The position numbers and the translations under genes were made by a program. Source: Thereva unica (Eukaryota; Arthropoda; Insecta; Diptera; Therevidae). From it: 64,000 nt of DNA. The notes under the pieces were generated by a model. It was given only the letters and a program-made list of their open reading frames with translations. It was not told the DNA's origin and did not search any database. Positions 45,850-56,911 of this stretch are shown here, in pieces. Every line of letters begins with the position of its first letter. Position 1 is the stretch's first letter. The DNA is taken from positions 174,544,516 to 174,608,515 of the forward strand of contig OX465281.1 of NCBI GenBank assembly GCA_949987705.1. The letters are read 5' to 3'.

Positions 45850-46463
45850 ATAAAAAATATAATGGAAGCTACAAAGTATAGGCTGTATCAGATCCAACTT
45901 TTTGAGCAGCGGCAGAAGCAGAGGCAGAAGCAGAATTCTGCCTGCTGAATCAGATCCAAGTAAAGCAGCAGCAGCGGCAGACTTTTAATTTTTTATCAAG
46001 ATATTTAAAAAATAACAAAAAATAACATTTTTTCTGAATCATAACTGTGTATATACATAAATAGATACAAAAAACCACCCTAAAATATCCATTTGCCATT
46101 TAAAAACAACTTGCCAAGTAACAAAAGTTTGAAATGTCAAAAAATTTTGCTTTGCAAAGCAGCAAAATTAGGATTTGAGATGAAAAAGCAGCGGCAGAAC
46201 TCTCTGCTGCTTTTCTTGTCACGTGACCAGTGTAAGCCAATAGAAACAATTCTCTGCCGACGGTTCTGCTCCTCTGCTTTGGATCTGATACAGCTTTATG
46301 AAGCATAGTCATCACCAAGTGTCATCAACGTCGCCGACACAGCTTCAGGTCCGCACTCGAAAGAAGGACGGAAACAAAAATTCAAAGTCGCATCGCCACG
46401 AAAGGGAAACTTCTTCGACAAAATAAAAAAATTATAAAAAATATAATGGAAGCTACAAAGTAT
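45850..46463 (+). repeat. 30-bp direct repeat flanking the nested segment
   Basis: ATAAAAAATATAATGGAAGC followed by TACAAAGTAT occurs at 45850-45879 and again at 46434-46463, with identical sequence and 584-bp spacing. It brackets the nested MITE plus about 140 bp on its right. Confidence 0.85.
45882..46294. mobile_element. Nested MITE with CAG-rich interior
   Basis: GCTGTATCAGATCC (45882-45895) mirrors GGATCTGATACAGC (46281-46294). Further in, both sides have AGCAGCGGCAGA / TCTGCCG-type text, so the whole can fold. No target duplication matches next to these ends. Confidence 0.7.
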
Positions 46464-47372
46464 CAGATTATTTTCAATAAACGCCTCCTGCCACCCCAAT
46501 AGAATAACCAATAAACAAAGAGAAACTCCACTTATCTTCGATCTCTTTTTCTTCAGTCAATATGCAATAAACGAAAATTCATATTTTAAGAGTCTCCAAC
46601 AAATTTCGAAGCTTATTTGCAAGAGTAAATTTAGTTCTTACTTAAACGAGAACATTACCAGAAAACGAAACCAAGAAAACAAAGAGAACATGCAAAATTT
46701 CTCTATCTTCGACTTGCTATATCCCACTGTTCGGTTCCGAAGAAGCTGCGTTTAGCTCAGCTTCTGAGGGTACTGTATCAATGCAAACCTTTGCTTTAGT
46801 GTGGGTTCAATCAAATGAATGTGTTGGAGTTTTCACGTTGATTTTCTGTGGCAAAGAAGCTGGAGACATTACAGCTTCCCCATGTTGTGTAAGGCCTCGG
46901 GCACGTTAAAAGCGGCGAGAGGTACTTTAGTGTTTGCGATTCTGCCGCTCACCATTCGCCGCTCTTTGTATACAGTAGTGTGATAAATTTGAATTGTACA
47001 TTTTGTATACAAAAATCTATACATTGTATCCTTAGTGTTACCAGAGGAGAAAATATATTGAGATTTTTCTTCTGATAAATCTTGATATATTTCAATTAAT
47101 TTTTATGAAGTTGCCTATTTGGTCAAGGGAAGCAGTGCTTCCTTTGCTTCCAAAGAGGAACCGCCACTGGTGCTATATTGACGGCTGCGGAAACGAGCTT
47201 CGGTTATGTCCAAAGAAACATACAACTTGGACACAAGCTGGCAAAAAGTAAAAGGCAACGTGAACTATACAAGCGACCCTGAAAAACGACAACAACTTGA
47301 ACGGGAATACTCCCAATTACACCGGGAGGTTAAGATAAGTGTCCGGCGTGATAAAAGGCAGTAGATAAATGA

Positions 47373-49283
47373 GATCATGACTTTGAAAATGACCTACAAG
47401 TTGAAATGAAAAGATTATCTTTAAATTATTTTAATCAGTACTAGATATTGTCACGGCAGAATTTTAAATCGTAAAGATGTTTACAGCTTTTTACCTTGTT
47501 ATATTATGTATTTTATCATTATAATTAGCTTTAAATGACAATTGTAATAAAATGTATGACGTATTTTAAGATTTTTGTTTTGTAAATACTATAACAGATT
47601 ACGATGGGCTTTAAGAATTTTCCATTCGTTTTCTATTTCGCTAGCTATATTGTTTGTATGTACAATATACGCTTCGCTTGCTTGAACGTGTGTTTTTCAG
47701 GAACTGTGTAAATGCAAACCAAGGGCATCAAGTACACGCTTTGTTGTACCTACTTGTCAGTTTACTACTGATTGCGAAAGGATCAACATTTAGCGAAAAA
47801 TGGAAGATATAATGAATAATATTTATTAATTATATTTAATATTTGAATTAAAGCTGGAAATTAAAACAAATTTGAGGAAGTTAAAGCTTTTATAAGATTT
47901 ATATGTTTTCTAGCACTAGATTTTGCCAACTGTCGAAGCATACAAAGTATCAGAAAATTAAACATTGTTCATTTCGAGCTTTGCTTTGTTTTGTTGGGCC
48001 TTAAACGCTTTGGTATTTGGTTTTGCTACTTAACAAAGCATTGGTTTATTTGTTATGCCAAAGTTAAGCAAAATAAAGCAAGCAAACCATACATTGTGGT
48101 TCGACCTTAAGAGCAGCCAAATGATAAATTCGTACAGATCAGCAGTGAATCAAATAAACTTCCCCTTTCAACGTGGAATTTTTATGATCCTTGGTTTTTA
48201 CTTTTACTAATAGCCATTTTAGAAATTTGATTATATTTCCCATGAATAGTTCAAAATAAAACTTTGATAACTCACTCAAAATTGTTTATACAACTAATCT
48301 ATGTTGTGAAAAGCCCCTTAATTAACGATGACTTCGCCGACACATGAATCCACTTCCAAAATTGTTTCCTTTTTCCACCTTACAAAAATGATGCAAAGGC
48401 GGTTTCAATCTCTCAACATCTCTTCCAACAAATCTGCTACCCATTTCATGCCCAAATTTGCTAAATGTGTGTTCACCCTGATGCTGCTGCAAAACTGAAA
48501 AAGTTTGGATAACGTTAACATTAAGGAAAGGAGTCATTAGCTTTCTGCGATTTTTACAAAATCGTTTATTACGGATGGAAGCAGTTTTGGAAGGGGATTT
48601 TTAACTTGTTTTGTTTGAAAAAAATATTTAAAAATTGCTACAATAAAATATTGTTGTTAAGAGATTAAATAATAACTGCCGTTTGCAGAAAGATAGTATG
48701 AAAACTTTACAAACCAATAAAAGGAAGCGAAACACAAACAAGAGGGATAAGGTACATCAGTGAATCATACCAACTAAGTATGTACATATATCCTCTTCCT
48801 AAATTGATTGTTAAGGTGAAACTAACCAGACTACGATGGCTGGGGCACCTAACAGGAATGCACCAACCGTAAATAAATTATATAAATGAAATAGACAAGC
48901 AAAGAAGTCGAAACATCAAACGGACTTATTTACATACTGTACTCACTCGTAATATTTAAATTAAAAATGCTTCTTTAATTCCTTTTTTTATTAGATACTT
49001 TCAATTTATTGAAGATGTTCTTTTACTGTACTCATACATAGTTTGAAAGATATCTCTAACAATTTTAACTATGTAATTTAAAAGAAAACAACATAACAGG
49101 TACGTAATGCTTCTGAATAATCTCTTTCCTCATTTTTGGCAACTAAAGTTAAATATAATTGTATAATAATGATCGACCAAAAACTATCATCATCACAGAT
49201 ATTTTTGAAAATTTTCTTTAAGTGTTACCAGACTACTGAAGAATTAAAGTTAAAAGACATACTAACAAAATCTATTGATATAT
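47373..49283. other. Intergenic sequence with one tiny RTE-B scrap
   Basis: Nothing else recognised in 1.9 kb. At about 48829-48885 the plus strand reads VKLTRLRWLGHLTGM, the RLRWLGH block near the C-terminus of RTE-type proteins. Confidence 0.5.
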
Positions 49284-49458
49284 TGTTAGATTTATTTAAG
49301 CAAAACGAAAGAAAACGGTTATTTCAATAAAGCGAAACTAAAGAAAAACGAATGCTCATCTCGATAAAGTTAACAACCAACTGATAGGTTTATTTAGAAA
49401 AATAATACAAACAAGAGTGGGGCGTTTATTTAGTTCACAATATATTTTATTCTTAACA
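49284..49458 (-). repeat. Copia 3' LTR, 175 bp
   Basis: On the minus strand it runs from TGTTAAGAATAAAATATATT to ...AAATCTAACA, with TG..CA borders, right after a polypurine tract (ACAAAGTGGGAG at 49459-49470). Its inner 126 bp match the surviving 5' LTR with a few substitutions. Confidence 0.85.
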
Positions 49459-49506
49459 CTCCCACTTTGTGAATTAATATAAATTATCCAAAAAAATTAA
49501 AACGAA

Positions 49507-50760
49507 CTAAAGCACAAAGCATCTCGAAATCGCCCCAAACTTAATTCTTGCAAGAGGTTTCGTAAGAATGTCGGCTAATTGATACTCAGACGCTACATAC
49601 TCTAGACCGAACACTCCCTCTTTATACGTCTCTCTTATAAAATGAAAGCGTATGTCGATGTGCTTTGTCGTTTTATGAAATTCAGGATTTTTCACTAGTC
49701 TAATGGCACTCTGATTGTCCATGCAAAGTAGCGGCTTCGCCTATGATCGCTGTGAAATTTCCACAATCAACCTCTTCAACCATATTAATTCTTTAACAGC
49801 CTCTGACGCAGCTATGTACTCCGCTTCTGCTGTTGACAATGCCACACATTTTTGCAGCTGCGAGCACCAGGATATCGGACTATTATTGAGCAAGAACACA
49901 AAACCATTTGTTGACCTTCTTGTGTTATTATCTCCACCATAGTTTGAGTCACTAAAACCTTTTAAAACATAATTAGTAATTTTATGAAAAATGATACCAT
50001 AATTTTTGGTCCCATTAACGTATCGTAAAATGCGTTTAACAGCAACAACATGCTCTCTTTTAGCTGCATCTAGATGACGGGATACCACATCTGCACAAGT
50101 TTTTTCCGCTGGTGTCTTTACAGGCTTGGAATCATCCATGAAGCGTTTCAAAATCCTAGTCGCGTATGATGCTTGGCTAAGATGGATTGCCCCGTTGTCG
50201 AATTTCCAAACCGTCAATCACCTTTATCTCAAAATATTTGCGCAAGAAATCCAGTAACTGCATGATGTCTTTTTCACTGCCAGCTACTAAACCGTCATCA
50301 ACGTAAATTGCCAGAATTAAATTCTTTTCTGCTGTCTTACTGACAAAATCACACGAATCCTGCTCGCTAACTTCAAGATGGAAAATCTTTAGAACATCCG
50401 TGAATTTTTCGTTCCATCATCGCAAACCCTGTTTCAATCCATATAGCCCCTTTTTCAAGTAACACACCTTATTTGTTCAGTCACTATATCCTTCCGGCTG
50501 CTTCATATAGATTTCTTCCTTCAGTATACCGTTTAGAAAAGCTGATTTAATGTCAAATTGTTTTATTGTCAAGGATGCCCCTGCGACCCTTGCTAATATT
50601 GTCCTAACTGAAGTGAATTTTACCACAGGACTAAACGTTTCCTCATAGTCTATTCCGTATTTTTGTGTGAACCCCCGTGCCACTAATCTTGCCTTGAACC
50701 TTTCACATTATTTCTCATTTGCTGCCTTGATCTTAAACACCCATTTGTTGTTAATGATAC
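49507..50760 (-). pseudogene. Copia reverse transcriptase and RNase H
   Basis: Order on the minus strand: ARGFTQKYGIDYEETFSPVV, IKQFDIKSAFLNGILKEEIY and MKQPEGYSD (50683-50477), then after breaks the catalytic IYVDDGLVAGS near 50300, then ATRILKRFMDDSKPVKTPAE and the RNase H block FSDSNYGGDNNTRRSTNGFV, ALSTAEAEYIAASEAVKELI (50217-49741). After one frameshift come MDNQSAIRLVKNPEFHKTTK, HIDIRFHFIRE and the QLADILTKPL end at about 49540. The YVDD motif is intact; frames are cut at least three times. Confidence 0.9.
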
Positions 50761-50825
50761 TACGGTGCTTCTTGAAATCCTTGATTCTTGCGTAGAGATT
50801 TCATTTCCTCCTCCATGGCGGCCTT

Positions 50826-51853
50826 TCATTTTTCTGAATGTTTTCCATGAATAGCATCCTTATAGTTCTTAGGTAAGTACATTGAAACTAACGCATGATG
50901 TTGATCTAACTTCGCTGCACTAGAGATGTTCTTTACACTTCTAAGTCGCTGTTTTATTGGTGTTGTGTTTTGTTCTTCTGAGGTTTTATCTTCTTTACTA
51001 TTGAGAGATTCGATATCTTCATTAGTACTTTTGTCCGCGATGTCCTCATTAGGTTTTACCACATTAATAATTTGATGAGTGTTGACCTCATGTTGCTTTG
51101 AAACTTCGTTAAAAATCACGTTACGGGAAATTTCTATTCTTTTCGCCTCCGGTATCCAGATACGACAACCTTTAGTATTTTCTTCATATCCAACCATGAT
51201 ACCTTTTTGTGATTTTCTGTCTAATTTTCGTCGTTTTTCCTTTGGTACGTGAACAAAACACTCGGCACCAAAAATTCTCAGCTGGTTTATCTCAGACTTC
51301 TCACCATACCAGAGCTCGTATGGGGTTTGCTTTTGGATATTCGTTGGACCAGTATGATTCAATATAAAGATTGCTGTTAAGACTTAAGACTTAAATTTTT
51401 CGCGAATATCATTGCCCTGGCTGCTTCCATTATCGTACGCATCTCTCGTTCCGCACGTCCATGTTTTCTGGTGAATGATGCCTGTCATTTCCATCCTCTC
51501 GCATATCCTTGTTAGTGAACTCTAAACCGTTATCAGTTCGAATTATTTTGATTGAGTTGCCAGTATCCATTTGAACCTTTTTAATATACCTTTTAAAATG
51601 TCCAAACTTCTGACTTATGATTTAAAACATAAATAGTCCTAAAATTAGAAAAATCATCTTTTAGCAAAAGAAAATACCTTGCTCCTACGATTGATTTCTC
51701 CTGCATAGGGCCGCATACATCACCATGTATCAAAACACCTGGAGCCTTTGCCCTGTTGACACTTTCCTTGAAAGGCTGTCGATGCTGTTTCCCCACAATG
51801 CAAGCTTCACAAAAAAATTCTTTGTCCAAGAACTTGATGCACTTTATCCGCAT
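50826..51853 (-). pseudogene. Copia integrase region
   Basis: The HHCC finger continues at FFCEACIVGKQHRQPFKESV, the catalytic core has the first Asp in LIHGDVCGPM and the KDDFSNFRTIYVLNHKSE block, and the TDNGLEF segment with the second Asp lies near 51540 in a broken stretch. From 51362 the C-terminal part is open: TNIQKQTPYELWYGEK, LRIFGAECFVHVPKEKRRKL, KGIMVGYEENTKGCRIW, then an acidic linker with DKSTNEDIESLNSKED. Stops and deletions between 51362 and 51593 remove part of the core. Confidence 0.88.
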
Positions 51854-53159
51854 ATACCGCGTACATGAGCAACATTCTGATGTGCCAGACGTTCATGCCA
51901 AACCTGTAAAAAATCTTGGTTTGTTGCAACATTACAGCTAACACTATTGTTGCATGTGACTTCGAAACACATTTCAAACAGTTGTTCCTTTCGAACTCCC
52001 ACTGCAACAATATTTTCTCCTTTCTTGAAAATACACTGTTCTTTCGTGGAACTTAAACTCAAACCTTTGTCCAAAGCTTTACTTTGCGAGAACAGATTCA
52101 TGCAAAGGTCTCGTACATGTAAAACACCTGATAAATATTTTTTGACCCATGATGATCCGTTAAAAGCGAGAATATTTATATTTCCCATTCCGTTCGCATA
52201 GATCACTTCTCCATTACCAAGCCGCACAATAATCGGTTTTTCCAGAGTTCTACATTTGATAAACCATTCGCGATGAAAACACATGTGATCAGTGGCGGAT
52301 CTAAATACCATTTATCATTTGACACTTTTGCTTCTGTTAAACTATCACAAATTAAGGCATCTCTTGTAATTTCTTCTTCATCATATGCATTCACGCTCAT
52401 ATTCACTTTATGCACTTTCTTTTGTGGGCACTCACTTTTCCAATGCCCCTTCTCATTGCATAAGAAACACTTTCCAGACTTCTGCCTGTGTTTGTGAGAT
52501 CCTTTTTTCCATTTTTTAGATATTAGAGCAGTTTCCGTCTGTGGCATGTGATCTTGTGCACTTGTTTGCATTTGTGTTGTGTGACGTACATCCTCCATGA
52601 TCAATCTTGATGTCAAATTTGCAAGAGTTTGTTGATCGCTTAGTGTCGACTTCCAAGCACTAAAAAAATGATTAAATTGTTCGGGTAGCGTCATCAAAAT
52701 TTTCGTGATGATCATGCTCTCTGAAATGCTTTCTCCCGTATCTCTTAATTGTCTTACCAGAGTTTCAAGTTTTGATATGTGCGTAACAATGTCGTCGTCT
52801 GGATTCTTCGAGAACGAATAAAACCGTTGCTGCAGTAAATGAATATTTGCCCTTGATTTTTGTTCGTACACATTTGCCAATTTTTCCCTCATTTCATGTG
52901 CAGTAGAACAAATTATTATGTGCTGGAGTGGTCCGTTACTTATCGATGTTACTATTATTCTTTGTGCTTGGTGATCCGATTTTTCGCATGATTTAAGTCT
53001 GGCAAATTCCTCGGCCGTTTCTCCTCGGATTTTTACCGGCTTTAGGCTTGCATGATCGAAAGTAACACTTGATTTGAGCACAATTTGTACTTGAAATTTC
53101 CAGATGGCAAACTGTTCCCTTGATTTCAATTTTTCTATTTTTACTGTTTCGTTATCCAT
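51844..53159 (-). pseudogene. gag: Copia gag and protease region
   Basis: ATG at 53159 opens MDNETVKIEKLKSREQFAIW, a UBN2-like capsid domain with LLQQRFYSFSKNPDDDIVTH and DQQTLANLTSRLIMEDVRHT, then the zinc knuckle CFLCNEKGHWKSECP (CX2CX4HX4C, about 52440-52485). Next is the protease entry SNDKWYLD. Here a small deletion near 52295 removes the catalytic Ser-Gly after the Asp, and the frame shifts: it resumes as ATDHMCFHREWF in the overlapping frame to 51844. That frame ends with HERLAHQNVAHVRGI, the start of the integrase zinc finger. The capsid and knuckle look intact; the protease is dead. Confidence 0.9.
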
Positions 53160-53324
53160 TCTTTACCTTTTCGCAATAACCCTGATGTATAATCCTTGTC
53201 CCGGCACGCACGATCGTCACAGTTTTTTTACGAATTAAATTTTACTTTCTTATGTGTCCAAGAGGGATTACCAATATATTTAAAGAATAAACTGACCGAT
53301 TTTAATAGTTTAAATTAATGACCG

Positions 53325-53344
53325 CGTGTTCTGGGCCCATAACC
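53325..53344 (-). promoter_or_regulatory. Copia primer-binding site (half-tRNA type)
   Basis: Directly next to the LTR on the minus strand is GGTTATGGGCCCAGAACACG. The first 14 bases equal the primer site of Drosophila copia, which is complementary to an internal part of initiator tRNA-Met rather than to its 3' end. Confidence 0.8.
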
Positions 53345-53464
53345 TGTTAGATTTATTTAAGTAAAACGAAAGAAAACGGTTATTTCAATAAAGCGAAATA
53401 AAGCGAATGCTCATCTCGAAAAAATTAACAACCAACTGGTAGGTTTATTTAGAAAAATAATACA
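53345..53464 (-). repeat. Copia 5' LTR, truncated
   Basis: 120 bp, matching the inner part of the 3' LTR (TGTATTATTTTTCTAAATAA ... AAATCTAACA). The outer ~50 bp of the LTR, including its start, are missing; sequence after 53464 is unrelated (GGAAGTGGCAG). Confidence 0.85.
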
Positions 53465-53780
53465 GGAAGTGGCAGTAACCTATACATATGTGAAGTATAT
53501 ATTTATTTATTTATTCATTTATTCAAGACCAAATAGTTTACATAGGATAATACAATAAAATGCATTAATACTAGTAAACCCTACAGAGGTATAAAAATAC
53601 CTGTGCGTAGGATTGGATACTTAAATTAAAAACTTATAAACTAAAATAAAAATGGTTATTTCAATAAAGCGAAATAAAGCGAATGTTCATCTCGAAAAAG
53701 TTAACAACCAACTGGTAGGTTTATTTAGAAAAATAATACAGGAAGTGGCAGTAACCTATACATATGTGAAGTATATATTT
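53378..53780 (+). repeat. 276-bp tandem duplication of LTR end plus LINE tail
   Basis: GGTTATTTCAATAAAGCGAA starts at 53378 and again at 53654. Each unit contains the LTR remainder, then GGAAGTGGCAGTAACCTATA, then an (ATTT)n tract and the LINE-C 3' end. In unit 1 the LINE piece is only about 145 bp (53505-53651); after unit 2 it runs on into the long LINE-C copy. A direct repeat of about 125 bp thus flanks the short LINE piece. Confidence 0.88.
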
Positions 53781-53861
53781 ATTTATTTATTCATTTATTC
53801 AAGACCAAATAGTTTACATATAGTCTATTGATTAGGTCTTAAAAAGCAGGGCAATAAGGAA

Positions 53862-54542
53862 CTAAGACGTTCACGGGGTTTTCGGGCTCCGTGCAACGTG
53901 CAAGCATTGTTTATGGGGGTAGACCTAACTCGCTGCATGCTTGTTCTCCACGCGTGTCTCTTAACACTCCCACCGACTCCGTCGCACGCATTTTTTCCAT
54001 GGCGTTGCACGGAGCGCGGTGGCCGGCGCGAATTTTTTCAACAATATGAGATTGAAAACAATGTCGGTATAAAAGGGGTAAAAATAAAAAAAGCTATGTT
54101 CGAGTGGCCATATTTCGGTGAATTTTCAACCAAAAAATTTTTCCGACCCATCATTTTAAAGAAAATTTTATCTGCTTTATTTTATATACAGATGCCTATC
54201 TCTAACCAAAAAAAAGATATTGGCAAAAAAGTAAAAAAGGGAAAAAACATCGAAATTTTGGCTTTTTTTTTCTTTTTGTTTCAACATTTTCAGCATAAAA
54301 AAAATTTTCAAAATTTTTTAAATAAACCATTTCCATAGGAAATTTAATTCTCTACAAACAATTTTATATAAAATAAATCGAAATTTTGCTTCGTTTACGA
54401 GATATATGGCAAAACCCAAAAAGGGTCCATTTTGACCCCTATCTCCAATTTCCACCCTCTAATTTAATAGCACTCCGCGGTTTATCCTTCTTAAATGACC
54501 CATTGACCGATTCCTGCAATAAAACCCCGTGAACGTCTTAGT
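53862..54542. mobile_element. MITE-like element with 21-bp mirrored ends
   Basis: CTAAGACGTTCACGGGGTTTT at 53862 is mirrored exactly at the right end (ending 54542). Including outer bases the ends read (A/C)ACTAAGACG, close to a CACTA start. It interrupts the LINE-C 3' UTR: the sequence GCGTAGGATTGGATACTTAA on its right is the LINE text seen intact at about 53606. No target duplication is clear. The interior has no convincing gene. Confidence 0.72.
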
Positions 54543-54757
54543 GCGTAGGATTGGATACTTAAATTAAAAACTTATAAACTAAAATAAAAAGAGTCTATAA
54601 AATATGTTATAACAAAATTCCAAATCTTAAACAATTAACAAAATTTTTTTAGGTTTTTAAACAAAAATATAATTTATTTAGGAAAGTAAGAGAATGATTT
54701 TGGTAAAACAATAAGCCCTGATGCATTAACCGCTATCAATTAGAAATTAACAGAGAT

Positions 54758-56905
54758 CTATTTTCTGATTTTACGCTTCCTAGACTTAGAATCCCTCAAG
54801 GTTTTAAGATCCTTGGGGAGGCTGTTATAGCTATTGATAGTCATTATACAACTATTTTTGCTACCCGCAGTTTTGCATATCTGGGGTAATAGAATACTTT
54901 TATTCTTAGTTATACTATTTGAATTAATGTACTTATTCATTAAATTACTATAGTGAAAAGTTAGAAACTCCAAGACATACAGTTGATACAAATTACGTGG
55001 GTTGTTATTTAATAAAAATTGATTTCTGGAGACTATCTTTAACAATTTTATTTGAAGTCTTTCTAGCATGCTTCTATGAGATGGAGAACAACCACCCCAG
55101 GCAATAATTCCGTAGTTAATAATACTATGGAAGAAAGCATAGCATATCATTAGTAGGGTTTCACTTGTCATAATTTTAGATATTTTGTGGAATAAAAATA
55201 TTAGGTATTTAGACTTACTAAGAGTATACTCAATGTGGTTAACTCATCTTAACCTATAGTCGAAAATAATTCCAAGATATTTGCAGGTCTCAACTCTTTG
55301 TAGATTTACACCATTAATTACAATGTTTAGATTTTGTGGAACGCTGTTACAGTAATTACCAAACGTAATATAGACCGTTTTGTCAACATTTAGTGATAAT
55401 TCATTTAGTGCTAACCATAATTAATTCAAGGTAGTTGTTCATCTTCGATTCAACAAGTTCCCAAGTTTTATCAGTAGATATTACAGCAGTGTCATCAGCA
55501 AAAGATCCGGAAGATTAATAGATCGTTTATATATAAGATAAAAATCAACGGCCCAAGAATTGTGGGACGCCAGTTTTAACTACACAGAAATCACTCATAC
55601 ATCCATTTGCTTTCACACGTTGTTGTCTGTTAATCAAATAACTTGTAATTAATTTATGGGCATTACCTCTTATGCCATAGTTATATAGTTTATCTAATAA
55701 TATTTTGTGATTAACTGTGTCAATTGCCTTGGCAAGATCCAGAAAAGTAACTGCCACTGGCCTACTTTTATCAAGTTTGTTATAAATAAGGTTAGTTAAA
55801 TAATTTAGTGCATTTCTAGTTCCTAGATTTTTCATAAAACCATTTTGTTTCGTAGATAAGATATTAGATTTATGAATAAAATCAAGAAGTCTGCAGGACA
55901 ATATTTTTTCAAAAATTTTAGCTAAGTTCGAAATTAGCGATATCGGTCTATAGTTGGTTATAATATGACGATTCTTACATTTAAAAATGGGTTTAATATC
56001 AGCACATTTCAGAGCATCAGGCCACGTTGATTTTTCAATACTGAGATTGATTTGATTATATGGACCAGAGGAGAGACAATATAACATGATAATCTTTTTA
56101 AGGTTTTCATATTAATATTATCAACCCCTCCACTTTTCATCTTCATTCTATTGATGATATTAGATACTTCATAATCATTAGTAGGTGAAATGAAAATTGT
56201 CTTAGGGTTAATTTTTGGTAGTATAAGTGAAGAATTTTGAGGTTTCTCAGTTTTTTTAGAGAGTTCTGATGAAATATTGCAGAAAAAGGTATTCATCGTA
56301 TTTGATATGGCAGTTTCATCATAAATTTTTTGATTATAGGCATCATAAATAAAGGTAATTTCGTCATTTTTTTTAGATTTTTTACCAAGTATGTTATTGA
56401 CAACATTCCATAAACTCCTAGTATTATTACAGTTCGATTTAACAACGTCACGATCATACATTAATTTGGCTGATTTAATAACTTTATCTAATATTTTAGT
56501 GTATTTTTTGTAGTCATTCTTAATAGAAATGTTATTAGGATTAGATTTCCACATATGATATAACATTTCTTTTCCATTGCGTGAGATTAAAATTGCTTTA
56601 GTAATCCATTTACTTTTCGGAGGAGATTTCGATTTATTCTTTTGGTTATTATTGCATTCCTTTGCAGCACTCATCATTCTTGAATTAGTTTGATCAGTGC
56701 ATTAGTAGCTTCATTAGGATCAGGCATTGATAAACGTGAAGACCAATTCAAATCCGCAGGTATTCGATTTAACCTACTATAATTAATATGGACAAGAAGC
56801 TGTCTGTCTGGTGAGCTCTTGATTTTATTAATCGATAAAAAAGTGGGTAGTAATCATTAAACAGATTAGCATATTTAAAAGATTTCGTTGTAATAGGATC
56901 CAGCT
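54758..56905 (-). pseudogene. LINE-C reverse transcriptase
   Basis: Begins with ANLFNDYYPLFYRLIKS and a QTDSFLSILIIV-like block. After a break, 56677-56009 holds the linker RT N-terminus (KSKWITKAILISRNGKEMLY, NNTRSLWNVVNNILGKKSKK, MKMKSGGVDNINMKTLK). Then 56087-55545 holds the palm: ITNYRPISLISNLAKIFEKI, TKQNGFMKNLGTRNALNYL, AVTFLDLAKAIDTVNHKILL (first Asp) and RVKANGCMSDF...GVPQ. The catalytic FADDTAVIS lies near 55490 in another frame, where Tyr is replaced by Phe after a small deletion. The thumb and C-terminal IINYGIIAWGGCSPSHRSML follow, ending with INSYNSLPKDLK at 54758. Several frameshifts are present. Confidence 0.87.
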
Positions 56906-56911
56906 GATGTC

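Larger units (their letters stand above)
45333..47169. mobile_element. Non-autonomous hAT element, 1.84 kb
   Basis: Ends CAGTGGCGGTTC (45333) and GAACCGCCACTG (to 47169) are exact 12-bp mirrors, flanked by the 8-bp duplication GTGCTATA at 45325-45332 and 47170-47177. Beyond the 12-mer the ends share AAGGGAAGCA..G. No hAT transposase frame is present in the interior, so it depends on another copy. It contains a nested MITE and a 30-bp direct repeat. Confidence 0.92.
44818..47372 (+). pseudogene. RTE-B fragment, split by a hAT element
   Basis: 44818-45332 matches 31269-31900 of the RTE-B copy (ACCAGACTAAG.A.TACTAC, GGAGACAT.ATTGT..TAA, GGCGACTTAAACGCACAG), and 47170-47372 continues it (TTGACGGCTGCGGAAACGAG, GGCGTGATAAAAGGCAG). 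Numerous stops and small deletions make it old. The joint between the halves is exactly the hAT target duplication. Confidence 0.88.
49284..53464 (-). mobile_element. Copia-type LTR retrotransposon, degenerate
   Basis: Minus-strand element with domain order gag, protease, integrase, RT, RNase H, which is the Copia (Pseudoviridae-type) order. The 3' LTR (49284-49458) is whole; the 5' LTR (53345-53464) lacks its outer ~50 bp, where a LINE tail and a tandem duplication begin. The primer site next to the 5' LTR reads GGTTATGGGCCCAGAACACG. The coding region has several frameshifts and stops. Confidence 0.93.

Noticed and set aside
45874..46302. 8-bp hAT duplication around the nested MITE
   Set aside because: AAGTATAG and TTTATGAA do not match; superfamily left open.
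46100..46318. Coding gene in the nested MITE
   Set aside because: Frame lies in CAG-rich palindromic sequence and has no family.
53898..54338. 146-residue gene on the plus strand
   Set aside because: Lies inside the MITE at 53862-54542, Lys/Phe-rich by AT bias, no motif.
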